Positions 1 to 12,600 of a stretch of 64,000 bases of DNA are shown here, one piece after another. The position numbers were made by a program, and so were the translations under genes. Below the pieces are notes generated by a model. The model ran no database searches, had not been told where the DNA came from, and worked only from the letters and a program-made list of their open reading frames with translations. Numbering within the stretch: the first letter of the stretch is position 1; each line of letters starts with the position of its first letter. Source of the DNA: Ascidia mentula (taxonomy: Eukaryota; Chordata; Ascidiacea; Phlebobranchia; Ascidiidae); NCBI GenBank assembly GCA_947561715.1, contig OX387203.1, positions 7,440,001-7,504,000 of the forward strand. Direction: 5' to 3'.

Positions 1-245
1 TTTTGTTGTTATTGCGCCAAACGAAATTAAAACAAGCATCATGTATTTATGTCAACCCACAGTGCCAGCGCAAACTACAGCAATGGCAGTTTGTATTTGT
101 GCTCGCTTCACTGGCTGAGCTGTAAAACAATTTTGCTTCGACAGCCGCGATGCTATATTTGTCTACTCTATGATTTACATGTTGTTTCTCTCAGAATGAT
201 TCACGTGAAGCAGGTAAGCCCTTAGGCTTTTTGGAACACACCGCG
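1..245. other. 5' flank of the protease gene
   Basis: This is non-coding sequence upstream of the first ATG of the serine protease. It presumably holds that gene's promoter and leader. I see no convincing TATA box or other gene. Confidence 0.4.
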
Positions 246-3200
246 ATGGCTCACTTTGGTTTGCAAATTGTGCTTCTGGTTACATTGACGTCATATTTTT
301 TCGTTGACGCTGTTGACGTCATCGATGCTGCACAACTTTTTGACGCTTTCACGATATATCCCGGCCAAAACGCCGCCAAGATAACGGAATATTTAAATAA
401 GACGAATGGTTTGTTTTTCTACGACCATCGAAAACTGGAATCAGCCGGATCGATCCAGTTTGAAACAAACTCAAGTCAAAACCAAAAGCAGGGCACGTCG
501 CCGGGAAATGGACTGACCGTGTTTGGAATTCCGTTGCAAGACGAAAGGTATTTTTGCAAGATTAACCCTATCTTGTTTCAATTTTTTATTTAAATTAACA
601 ACCTAAAGCCTATTACTTCTATTTTATTTTTAGCCAAAATGGCCGCCAAAACAGAACGTGCTTTTATTACCGGCAATATGCGTGCCAACGGTCCATTAGG
701 CAGCAATACAGAACGGTCTGTCTCCGTGGAGGCTTGATATCACCATGCACAAGGTCGGTACAAGGCTTGATAAATGAGTGTCAAAAATTGCCACAATCGT
801 TAAGTATAACAACATTTCACCTTGCTGTTTTTACATGTCCTATACCCATTATAAGACATGAAATCAATAGAATATAGATATCATTGAAAAACGATAATCC
901 TACTGTTCAGTTTTTTACCGGTCCCCATATACGCCACTATAGTTTCTCTACTCTGGAAGATGCTTGGCTTGTGTTGTCTGAAAAGACAGCAACAAATTAC
1001 ACATAAATTGAATTTCGTTTTATGTTTTTTTTCTTCTACCTTGTTGAATATTCTAAAAATATTTTTTGCTTAATATATTCGAATAAAAATGCTTTGAAAG
1101 TATTCAATTGTGAAAAAAAACGGTTTCCGCATAAGATGTGCATTTTCGTCACGGGGAATAAAATGCAGAGCCCCACAAAATAAATTTCACACTAAAAATA
1201 CTTTCATATGGGAAAATTACTTAACTAAAAAATATAAAATTTGACTCATTTTTATGACGTACTAATCGATGACGTACACATTTATCTTACGTCACTATGC
1301 AGACATCGCATTGCTGTGGTTAATTCCACCTGCCAAGAAACGTACACCGACTGTTGCGAAGGGGAATATGTCGGCAGTAGTGGATATTGCCAAACTTTGA
1401 GAGCAGGTACGGATGGTCTAATCTGTGGTTATTGAATAACGGATTCTGGTGTTTATTAAAACAAACAGTTTGGACTGGTATTTTGGAAAATATATTTCAA
1501 GTGTGAAGGAAACATACGTTTTTGCCGTTTTAAAGACTAACAGAATTATATGAATGTTCTAAATTTATTGTGCACACCGTCGTTTGAAATTAATTGATAG
1601 AAAATAGTAAGCTCACAGAAGGTGTAAAATGTTGTTTACCTCCTCGGTCAAGTTGATCGGTCAGGTCGTGTAACACAGGGGTGTCCTTCGCATTTTACGA
1701 TCACCTGCGTTACTGTATGGTGAAGCTAATTTTGCGTCCAAAAATTTCGGTAGGATACATTTATTGTCATGTAGATAAACTTTTTGTATTGTAGTTTTAA
1801 ATGTGAAGTTTCCGCCTAATGTTTCACGCACAACAAGTGGCGTTGGAAAAAAGGTTGATATCACGCAGCAGGAAAAATTAAAAAAATATCAACATGTAAC
1901 TACATAGGCTAAATGGCATCCAAAACCGTTTACAGCCAAAGTGAACCCGGCGTGTCTATATTTAAACACAATTTCCTATGTGAATTAGAGGGAAGATGTG
2001 GGAACCCCCTGTTGACGAACTACTCAGGCGTGTTGACGTCACCATCTTATCCATCCGACTACGAACCCAGTCAGAACTGTGAGTGGATGATAGCAGGCCC
2101 ACCCAACCACAGAGTGATCCTTACAGTTACAATGTTGGACATGGAAGGTCCCACGTAAGTTTGTCTGCAACTCACTCTCTCTCATGCTTTTTGGCAAAAA
2201 AACTATTTGTCTTTTTTTCGGTCGTTACTCAGTTGACCTTACATGAAAAGCTATATACGCTATAGTTCAGTTGTTCTCAAAACTTTTTTCTCGTGCGATG
2301 CAGCACTTGGAAAGATTCACGCCAATTTCCGCCAATTTCTTGCTCTCAATTGTTATGCGACACCCTTGAAAACCTAAAAACGGCGGACAGTTTGAGAACC
2401 TCTGCTTTGCAGCTTGTCAACACTTTACGTTTCCGCAGGAGCTTGTGCAACCTGAGATTGGGTCACTGCTTTCATTACTGCCAGTACGACAAGTTGGAAA
2501 TAGGTGGATTGGCCGGAGCAACTCATACCAAGTCGCTATGCGGGAAAAGGGTTCCAAGGATCTCTTACCTTTCCAGTGGCGCCAGACTTGACATATCATT
2601 CATGTCGGATGAAACTAATGCGGGACGAGGCTTTCGGTTAATTTACAACATCGTACCAGGTACATACCTTCGGCTCATAGGATTTTAAATGGATTATCGT
2701 CTGTGTCGTGATCGGCGTGACCTTGTGCTTAGTGCTGGTAATCGGCTACTTATAAATTCGTCACAAAATAAACAAATAAACATACGAGAAATTAGGAGAC
2801 TATTGCGCGAGTGTCAAGTAAAGGTCACGCTGTTCGAAAAATAACGAAAAGGTAACGTGTTTTTTCTGTCAATGTGACATATTTTTAAGGCTACAATTGG
2901 GAGTTATTGTTAAAGCTAAGTTCTCTTAAATGATTAGAATCTATTAACTGTTCCTGGTTCCACGGTTGATCCACTGTGTACATTTTGATTTACACCGTAG
3001 CACAAATACTGACAAAGATTCGTCAACGTTGCGCCTAACTGGGTGAAAACGATGCGTTTTTAAGTAAATTTGCCGGTTCACCCATTGCTTCATCATACCA
3101 AACCTTAAGTGTTGCATTTTTTTTTAATTTTAGAGCATACAGCTTTTGGCATTACAAGAAGGCATCATTTAAATTTTTTCACCATATCTTGAGTAACATT

Positions 3201-6200
3201 CAAACCATAGCCGTTGTCTGGCGATTTTTCGGTGAACTCACAAACCCTCGAAAAAAAAACAAAAAAAATTCGTGCGCAGGATGGCGTGGGTTCAAATCCC
3301 CTGTGCGGTAACATTTAATTTATTTCAGTGAGCTCTATCTCCCAGCGACGTTGCAACAACGGACGGCATTGGAAGTTGTGCCATCGGAAATGTGCCCTGA
3401 CGTGCGAGTCCCTCGCCCCCAAGAGCTTCGGTGTGTGGCCGATATGTATGAAAAGTAAGTTGTCTTGGTCACATTGTGCAAGTAGTTAAAAAACATTATC
3501 CTGTATAAAATGACAAAAAGTAGAAAGAATGTGACGTCGCAGGTGACGGTAGCAACAGCGTAGTTGACGTCAGTGAACTCAATGACATCACCTGCAAGCC
3601 TGGCTGTGTTTGCCCGGACGACAAACCTGTTTGGTACAGAAACCGTTGCGTCAAGATGGAGGAATGCCCACGTAAGGATGTCCCTGACACCTGTCTGGCT
3701 TTTGTTGTTTGTTTAACGCCGAGGTCACAGTATATTTCCAAACTTGTGTACCCTGCAAACCTGTTTGATTATGTGACACTCTGGTTAGCAGTTGATTACA
3801 TTGCTCACAAAATATCATCAGGTTTCTATTAGTTGTTAAACAAACCAAGATAAACGACGTAAGCTACTCTATGTTTTAAAATACGGCCCGTTCGAGACAC
3901 CTGGTGCCCTCGGGCCCCACGATTTCTCCAATTTATTTGAATCAATTTCATGCTGCTATGTCAGTTTATGTTACTTTTCTATCAAGCAGATGGCTTCCAT
4001 TGAGGTAAGGTTTATCTTGTTATTTTAATCCCGATGGGGATTTTCCTGCAGTTTAACAACCATTCCCTTTGTTCGTTATCGGCGTTGGAACCAGAAATGT
4101 TGTTTTTCTAGAATCAAGATTTAGGTGCGGAATTCCGATTGAGAAACCCACACCAATGATTATCGGTAAGTGTCTGGGAAAAAGTTCAATAAACAACTGA
4201 AAAACGACATTTAAAACAAAACTCTGCTAGCTGACTCAAAAACTTTAAGATCCAGTGATGCAAAAACATTTACACAAAGTATTGAACGTGAATATTTACT
4301 GTTACCTACATGTAAAGCTTTTCTGAAACGATTCTTAAAAACGCTCCAGGGTGTATGTTTTTACGTAGCATTTATCTTAAAATAATTCATTCTTCGTGGC
4401 CAGGTTCGCCGCAAGGCTATATTTTGCACCATATGACGTAGCATAATTCTCTTTTATACAAAAAATTGGGAACTCTTTTGGACCTAACTTTGCAGCTCTA
4501 GTTGATTCTGAAAAGAACAATTTATTCACAGGAAAACTAAACTTGTAAAGATCAATAGAATTTTATTTGAACAAAACCAGGTTAAAAAAAGGTCTCTTTG
4601 AAGATTGCGCCCTTTTAGGAGGTTGCCTATAGTTCGCCAAAAAGACCCAAAGGTCCTTGCCATTCGGCACCAACCAACATGACCTAAATATAGTTGTATA
4701 TACAGTATGGTGGTCCACACATGTCATATAACATTGTAATAATCGACACCTCCGCGTTCAAATCCTGTTACACTTTTGTAGGAGGTGCCACGGCAAGGGA
4801 CGGCGCTTGGCCGTGGATGGTTCAAATCACCACCAACGGGATGATTTCTGACTGCGGCGCAACATTAGTGTGTTCGGACTGGGTAGTGACCGCTGCTCAC
4901 TGCTTCTTGGACAAGAACACGTGGTCAATGTACGTACATGCAAGGCTAGAAGGCCTCTGTCGATTCCGTGTCGTTTTCTACGAAAATGGTTTAGTTTGGG
5001 GCCCCCGTGTTCTTCATTGTGTGCAGGCTGCATGTTTTTCAACTTTACGTTAGCAGTTTGCTTAAAAGACGCCATCCGCGCCAACACATTATGCCATTTT
5101 CAAGTAAAAGCAACCAAACTGTCGCGGTGGCGTAAATCGCATTGAAATTACAAACGAAGTGCCACAGTTTAAAGGTATCTCGTACACTGCAATAAATCAA
5201 ACCTCAAGGATCAAGGAAAGACGTGGTGAAGGATGCTTATCCGTTTATCTACTGGTATTTTGTGGGGTTGACTGGTTAACTTCAAATACATTTTCTAGGC
5301 CGAATGTAATCGATAAAGACGCCTATTGGTTTCACCTCGGCAAGTATTGGAAATATACACAAGGCGATGACAGGAAAGTTGAGGTTAGTGAATCACTGCC
5401 AATTTAAAGTACCAGTTCTTTAGATCCGTGTACACATGACAATACGTTTTTATTGGCCTTGTGGCACGGTTACTGTGTAATCAAGTTTTTGGCGTGAATC
5501 GTAAATATATTTTTGGAAATTGTTGACCCCCAAACAACCCCAAGGTCGACTCTTTTCCAAGGCGAACTTAAGGACATTTCAGGAATGAAAAAAATCGTTA
5601 TCCCATTTCTTGTGCTGCCTCATATGTCATTCTTATTATTGTGCGCAGTCTTTCCGAGCCAGGAAGATCATCGTACACCCAAACTACAACTTCAAAAAAG
5701 ACCACAACGACATTGCGCTCGTACAACTGGAAAGCCATGTGATTGATATAGACCGCATTCGACCCATATGTCTTCCCGACCATCTAGGCTTGAATATTCA
5801 AGACGAAGGTGACATGAATTCAACGCAAGCGAGCCCAAACTTTGATGATACATGCATGGTAACTGGTTGGGGAACGACCAGATGTAAGTATTTTTTTACT
5901 CGGTTTATTGGCTGAAAAGAATGTATTTATAGCTATATAGGTTTTAAATCCCAATTGTTCGCCGCACCTTTTGCTGTCATAGCGGTTCAATATAAGAAGA
6001 GCTTCAACTGTACTTTTACATAATCAGATCGTTTCTGCCAAACACCGAAAAAAAGATTATATAAACCTCAAAATATATTTTAAACCAAAGTTTTTTGCAC
6101 CGCATTTTTATTACATCTTATGGGAGGAAATCGCGAAACCTGCTGTATTTTAGAAACTAAGAGTCAGTCTTCTTAAAAGAGTGCCAACCAAGATAATTCA

Positions 6201-7803
6201 GTTCATAAAAACCACAATGTGAACGCCTTAAAAAAACTAATGTTTACATAACATTCTTATTTAAATTACTTTGCGCAAAAAAATACAAAGTAAATGAACC
6301 ATAAAAATGGCATTGTCATCGACAATAGCCCATATACCTTGTAACGTGCTTTTTCAACTGATCGGCGACGTTACACGTTACACAGCAGTTTCGGCCTTTA
6401 GCCCAAATGGGTTAAAAATGCGTCCCAAATTCTCCTACGTATCGGCCAAGCCCGCAGAACACAACAGACACTTGTATTCAATACAACGGAAATGACCGGC
6501 ATCACAACATCAACGCGCCAGAACAGGAACGGTTTCTAGAACCAAAAAAGAAACACAATTGTATACAGTATACGGTTTGCAGACATTCTAGTACACTCAC
6601 CAAACTGTTTTGCGACCGATCTATCAGCAGGCACAGGCTGCCCGTTGCGAAATCACATTCACAAGCTGCATCAATCAGATGCCGGCAAAACTTCCAAATG
6701 TCACATCAGACATAAACACAGTTATCAGACGTAAACACTACCCACGCCTTATTCAAATAAAATGCTATGGATAAAGCACATGATAAAAAACTGGCAACAC
6801 AAGACCTTGCAAACCTAACCACGCGGTCTGCACGCGCAGAGCTACTGCGCAGCCTTTGTTATGAGTGTTGCGCCAAGCATAGAAAACAAAACAGTAACGA
6901 AAAAAACTAATAAATTGTGGTTTGGGAATCTACACGCCTTATAAGGAGCCATGAAGATATGGATGATACTAGTTCGGCTGGCAGGTTTTAGCTACTTTTT
7001 CTTGCAAAAGCACTGCGTTATGTTTTGATAACACGTGTATTTAACCGATTTTGGATTTCTTGTCATCGTTTTGCAGTCATCGGACCTAACCCGTACAGAC
7101 TGAAGGAACTACGAATGCCAGTCAAGCCGGCGTCGCAGTGCGAATTCTACAAGTCCTACGTATGGAGGTTAATGATTTGCGCTGGAGGTGAAATTAACGA
7201 GGACACATGTAAGGTAAAGGCATCATATTTTGTTGATTACGTCAACATATAGTTGAACTGAGATAGCTGCTAAACTCCGTGCATCTTACAATCCAAAATT
7301 GGAAAACAAAAACGAACACAACTGTGATGATAAATTTAGTATAGACGGCATTGAAAATATTTTACATTACGCAATCATTATTCGTACGTCACGGGCAATG
7401 TGAGCACGTTAAAACATTTTCGTACCAATTTCGTTGTAGATTTAGAAAAGTATCCACAATGGGCCCACATTTTATTGTATTGTAAGTGCTTGTGCAGAGA
7501 AATTACCAATGCATTATCTAAGTTAACAGCATTTTTTTGTGACGTCACCAACCGTACTACCCACTTTGCATCAAAAATTAAATCAAACGATAATACTAAA
7601 ACAACCATAACGTAACGCACATTTTCCACATATAGGGTGACAGTGGTGGACCCTTTATGTGTAAACGCAACAACCGCTGGTTCCTTGACGGCATCACTAG
7701 TTTTGGCGACGATTGTGGGACAATAAAGCCTGGAGGCTACACCAGAGTCGCCAACTACATCCCGTGGATCCGTGTGACTATTGGTGCCGGGTGCGGCACA
7801 TAA
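246..7803 (+). CDS. Secreted CUB-TIL-trypsin serine protease
   Basis: Thirteen exons join in phase to 664 residues: 246-547, 634-753, 1303-1406, 1989-2154, 2439-2659, 3329-3454, 3543-3671, 4112-4165, 4782-4929, 5299-5383, 5649-5883, 7077-7213 and 7636-7803. The order is a signal peptide (about 1-25), a Cys-containing stretch of unknown type, a CUB domain (about 177-304), a trypsin-inhibitor-like (TIL) cysteine-rich domain (about 306-390, ending in a GCVCP motif), then an S1 protease domain (about 402-664). The triad is visible: TAAHC (His), HNDIAL (Asp) and GDSGGP (Ser). The residue six before the serine is Asp (EDTCKGDSGGP), which in S1 enzymes gives trypsin-like cleavage after Arg/Lys. The new N-terminus would be IIGG. 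The residue before it is Met rather than the usual Arg/Lys, so activation may be unusual. It is likely extracellular, in immunity or matrix processing; that role is inference. Start: first ATG before a clear signal peptide. Confidence 0.9.
2268..2404. mobile_element. hAT-like MITE in protease intron 4
   Basis: Imperfect terminal inverted repeats are visible. The left end reads CAGTTGTTCTCAAAACT and the reverse complement of the right end reads CAGAGGTTCTCAAACTG, which is the CAG-start form typical of hAT elements. The interior is 137 bases with no coding capacity. No clear 8-base target duplication remains, so it is an old or degraded copy. It ends 34 bases before the exon 5 splice acceptor. 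Confidence 0.5.
3277..3312 (+). repeat. tRNA-derived fragment (SINE-like 3' end)
   Basis: GGGTTCAAATCCC, a tRNA T-arm/B-box sequence, is followed by CTGTGCGGTA. No matching 5' half or acceptor stem is present, so this is not a working tRNA. A similar end occurs at 50343-50367, which suggests a tRNA-derived SINE. It lies in intron 5 of the protease, just before the exon 6 acceptor. Confidence 0.4.
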
Positions 7804-8094
7804 GAGCTCTGGCCTGCCACCTCGCGGACGTCATGTGTAATATATTTTTTTGCGAAATGTTCCAAATAGCACGCGATACACAAGCTTTATTATGTGGTCT
7901 ACTTAAGGCAGTTGCCTTTGTTTTCACTTTTAGTTGGAAGTAATGGGTGAAGATAATTATTATTGCATTTGTTCCTTTTGGTGATTGAGAACTACAAAGC
8001 GTTTTTACATACTTGGGTGTAGTACGTGTAAAATTGTGGGTTTGAAAAGTATTTCGTTTGTTCTATCGAAAGGGGACGCTTTTTGCCAAATTAA

Positions 8095-8100
8095 AATAAA
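8095..8100 (+). terminator. Candidate poly(A) signal of the protease gene
   Basis: AATAAA lies about 290 bases after the protease stop codon in non-coding sequence. It is the first good signal outside the coding region. An AATAAA inside the last exon is coding and was ignored. Confidence 0.45.
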
Positions 8101-8162
8101 AATCGTGACTTTTCGTTCATAAATAAACGCAGCTGTCTGATACAAAATCAGAGTGACCATAA

Positions 8163-8290
8163 ATATAAGGAAGTGGAGCCAATAATGTGATTCCTGTGAG
8201 TCGGTCGTTTGGTCGGCAAAGAGTCGCACCAAGCTGCACTGATGAGACCTTATTGGTCGAAAGAGTGGCCATCTGTATGCAGCTCACAGA
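8163..8290 (-). repeat. Dispersed short repeat family, copy a
   Basis: Read on the minus strand it begins GTGAGCTGCATACAGATGG, continues as CCACTCTTTCGACC, then AATAAGGTCTCATCAGTGCA. Closely similar runs recur at 8487, 22751, 38905 and 60660. No known family is recognised. Confidence 0.55.
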
Positions 8291-8486
8291 AATTATAGTG
8301 AACAGTTCACATTTTTCTCGGCTCAGATAAAAAGCGGATATAAAATCATCCGCCACAGGTTCGTCACTGCCGACAGGAGACGATTTATTAGCTACATTTA
8401 TCCGGATTAATCGGAGAACCGGATAAACCGAAGATGCTTGTTTTAAGTATAAGCAATAATGGAGACTATAATGTTTTTAGTGAGCT

Positions 8487-8560
8487 GCAGACAGGGACAC
8501 TGTTTCCGTCTATTAGATCTCATGAGTGCAGTTTGGGGATTGTCTTGCCAGCTAAATAAG
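8487..8560 (+). repeat. Dispersed short repeat family, copy b
   Basis: It starts GTGAGCTGCAGACAGGGAC and matches copy a, but lies in the opposite orientation and diverges from it. Both copies are preceded by a similar CTATAAT run, so the inverted pair shares its outer context too. Confidence 0.5.
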
Positions 8561-9172
8561 TAGGCGAAGATTTCCACATTGTGGTGACTGACATTCTTTG
8601 TGTAACAAACCAGTAACCAAACTGTACCGACTTGAAGCGTTTAGCTGTAACTAAATAGAATCAAAAGCACACGGATTCAATTTCGGAGACAATATACAGG
8701 TGTATTATAACAATGGCACTTCTGGTGACACATGGGTGAAAAAAAAACGAAGTTCGCAAAATTTACGTCACAATCTCGGTGACGTCATCATTTCATCTGA
8801 GTCGGGTGTCGCGCGTATGTACAAAGGGGAGAAAAATTAAAAAAAAACTTCACGAAAGGCAACAGTTTTACACCAGCATCTTACAGGCCCCGGGCGAGAG
8901 GGAAATCACCGCTGCGGGAAGCCCCGCAACACAAAATGCATAAAACTCGATTTTTCGGTAATGTAGCAACGCGAGGGGGGTTGAAAATCACGCGTCGCTC
9001 GCGGGTGAACAACGCTATGACGTCATACAGCAAGTGATGATCGCGACGAACAATAAAACACGCATTGAGACAGTAGTAAAAAAGGCCTAACAGGGAAAAG
9101 TAAAAGGCCACAAGGGTGCTGTACACAAAACAGAGAAAAATCTGATACGGAAATAACAAAATGGTACAAAAA

Positions 9173-9178
9173 TTTATT
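9173..9178 (-). terminator. Candidate poly(A) signal of YAP
   Basis: AATAAA on the minus strand, about 450 bases after the YAP stop codon. It is plausible by position only. Confidence 0.3.
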
Positions 9179-9626
9179 TCAAGGCACAGAGATACGGGCA
9201 AGGCCGGAGAGGTGTAACAGGTGAAAATACACATTTGATGAAACTTTTTCTGGAAGAATTAAAAGCTCGCAGAGTATATGATTCAAAATGGCGATTGTAA
9301 AGTGCTTACAGGGGTGGGAAACGCGACACAGATTTTTGTAAGTGAACCAAAACGCGATAATTTATCATAAAAAAAAACACGTTACTTAAGTACCATATTT
9401 CGCAATTCAGTCTAGTTATATGAAAGGAAGTTCGGGCATTGTATCGAGTAGAAATCGGTTAACTTGTTGGGGTTGAAGTGCAACATTCAACCGCTTGTGT
9501 AACTATGAAACACTTGCTGCTTTAATTCAACAGCGCAATACGATATTCGAAGGCGTCACCTGCAAGACAAAAACTGCTGTCGAATCAGTTCGCGCTGCGA
9601 GCAAAATAAAAACCGGTTTAAACCGG

Positions 9627-12600
9627 TTACAGCCAAATCATTCCGCTATCTATGTTCTCGGATTTCACGTGGTTCAACATACTCTCAACGTCAAACTCCT
9701 GCGTGAGCGTCTCCGGTATGCTCGGCACAAGGTCGCTGCCGTCTAGCGGCGCTTGTGTGTTGCTTGCAGCGCCGCACGGTGGCGCCATGGCGGGATTTCC
9801 GACACCCGCAGCTTGCGCATTGGCGCCAAAATCTACGTTTGACGAAGGTAAACTGTCCAGAAAGTCGGGAAAACGCTGGTTATTGGTGCCCATCTGATTG
9901 TGTTGCTGATGTGCTGGTGGCTGGTGATTGGTGGTGGGTACCATGTTGGACATTTGGTTAGCGTGTTGCAAGCGTCTCGAAACATCACCTACACCAAGAA
10001 TAAAAGCATTGCAAGACCACTCGTTTTTCAAAAGTAAAGATCTGATCTAGGTGTATAAATGCAACAATATTCAAAAGAAATTATCGCTTAAAACGACACC
10101 GTAGTGAATAATGTAAGACTGGTATTTGCCAGAATTTAACCCTCTACTGGGCATTGACTATATTTCTATGAAGTAATTACCAGCCAGCACAGATTATTGC
10201 TTAATAAATTGTGGCTGTATTAGTTTTATATGGTCTAAAAGTAAGGACATGTCATACACAAAAACAAATTTTAGATATAAATAAGGTATGGTAACCACGA
10301 GGAAAGTATAATAGAAAATTTTGCACCAACCTGTATCCATTTCTTCAACGTTGCCAAGATAATCATCAGGGGTTCTTGGTAAGCTGTAGTTACTTCCCAT
10401 GCCCACACCACTGTCTTGACTGGGATCTCGTTGGTGGTAATTGGGAGAGCTACTTCCTAAGAAAGGATCCATTCCCGAGCCCGACATCTGAGACTGTGAC
10501 TGTGAGAAAATGGGCCAATTTTAATATAGCGTGTGAACCATAGCGCGGTAATCATGTTTCACTGTGGCACCAATTCATAAAAAGGGAATACAGATATCAA
10601 ACACTGTTGGGATGTATTTGAATATTGGAACATTGAGATTTTAATTAAAACAAACCATAACTCCAAAATTAATTTTAAACATTTTTACAGCTGATGCAGC
10701 CAGCTGTGGTTTTGTTAGAACAATCTGTCATGAGGCATCTAATACCATTGTAATTTTGCAAATAAATTCCAAGTAAACATATTTCTCAGACTTTCATGTG
10801 CATGTTAAGATGCATATACATAACTTCCACCATCCTTAACCTTTCAACACACAGTCAACTGATTCCCTGGCCAAGCGAGATCTTTTCCATTATATTAAAG
10901 TCAAAACCTTCCAGCTAAAGGAAGAGAGCACTTGAAAGCTTTGCATACTAACCTGTTTTAGCATTTGCTTTCTCAAAAGAAGGTCTTTTTCCTGTGTAAA
11001 GTGTTTTAACATGTTCTGCTGTTGTGGAGGAAGGCTGCTGCCCATCCCACGATTTGCATTACTCGCCATGTCCATCTGGTTAACCTGAATTTAAAAACAA
11101 ATGATTAATTTTAGTACTATGATTAATTGACATTTTTCACTCAAATATGTTGGATATGCTAAATGTTCACAGTGTTCGAAATATTAATGCCCAAGAAAAA
11201 ATGCTACAGTGTTTCGGGAAGGATAACTCCACCTTTTGAAACAGGTCCACAAATATCTACGCAACATATTCTTTTTAAGTTCGCAAAAACTTTTTGGAAG
11301 TAAGTTTTATTGTTTAGATAAGAGAGTTTTTGTGACCCCCAAAAAACTTTGCGACACATTAATTCCACTGTGTGACCCAAGTTTGGAAAGCCCTAGTTCA
11401 GATAACCACAGTTTTTTAGATGTTTCATTTGCAATCTCATGAAAATAATGTTAAAATTGTAAATATTAAGCAGAGGCTATAAAAGCTATACTCTGTAATG
11501 TACCTTCATTAACTGTTGTTGCAGTTGAGAATTGTTCTGTTGTCCATTTCCTTGGTGTTGAATATCTGAATCACAAAAAAATAAGAATTAAAAATGGATT
11601 CAAAACTCTTTGCACACAGTGAGTTAAGAATTGTGCAGTTGTGGTTGTGCCTGCTTTTTGTCAAATACGGCTTTGGCTTGAGAAGTTGTAAATGTAAATA
11701 TTATTTTCGTTAAGAACCGCATTTCTTTGGGAATTATATGTAGAAAACAAAAAACAAAGTTGCAATATGCGTTTGACAAAAATACACTGTTAGAAAAGTA
11801 TGTCATTATTTCCTATGTTAGACATTTTAGTAGATATTAAAAAGAGACCCATCCAAGTTTATGATTCCTATAGTCTACTTTGAATCCACCAACCCAAAAA
11901 CTTGTTCAACAATTTCATGCAAAATAACAACTATTAAGCACCGAAAGAAAAACACCTCAAAAAGTAGAAAAAAAAACACTGCAAACGATCAAGTTTTTCA
12001 ATCACATTAAAATGTGTGGCCCATGGAAAATGATATATAGTAATGGTTTGTGTGTAACAGTAAGAACACTTGGATGGGGTTGATTTAGGTCAGTGCGGAG
12101 GAAGTGCTAGGCCATGAAAGAGTCCCAAGCAGGAGCTTGTTTGCCAACACAGCGTTGTTCAAACAAAGGCCAGTCGATAGCAAACAAAGGGGCCTTTCAG
12201 TAATACAGCCAGGGAGTGTAATATGGTCTGTCGTGCCACATCAATGGCCTGAGATACAGAAAGACACGAGAGCGAAATTCGACCACTGCCATTTTCTTTA
12301 AAGTAAAAACAAACCTCTCAGTACACACACAAGCGTGTGTGCATCTGGCTGCTCTCAAATGAATGGGTTTGTTAGTCAATTGAGATCCTTTGGGCTTGGT
12401 TCAGCCAACACAATTAGCATGGGGTTTGAGCTGTATGAAAAAGCCATAGTAACTATACACTTACTGTAGGCATTCACAAACTGTAATGGTGTTTTCCTTG
12501 TGAAAGTTTAAAACAAATTTTGAACAATCACTAACAAATAATCATACATTGGCCATATTGTTTCAGAAAATCTGCTTATGTACTAAAAATTTTAGATATA

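Larger units (their letters stand above)
7804..9626. other. Tail-to-tail gap between protease and YAP
   Basis: Both flanking genes end here, so this stretch holds two 3' UTRs and spacer. It contains an inverted pair of a dispersed repeat (8163-8290 and 8487-8560) and several AATAAA-type signals. Open frames such as 8881-9234 on the minus strand have no start, splice or family support. Confidence 0.5.

Noticed and set aside
7720-7726. AATAAA near the end of the protease
   Set aside because: It lies inside the last coding exon, between the active-site serine and the stop codon, so it is unlikely to be the poly(A) signal.
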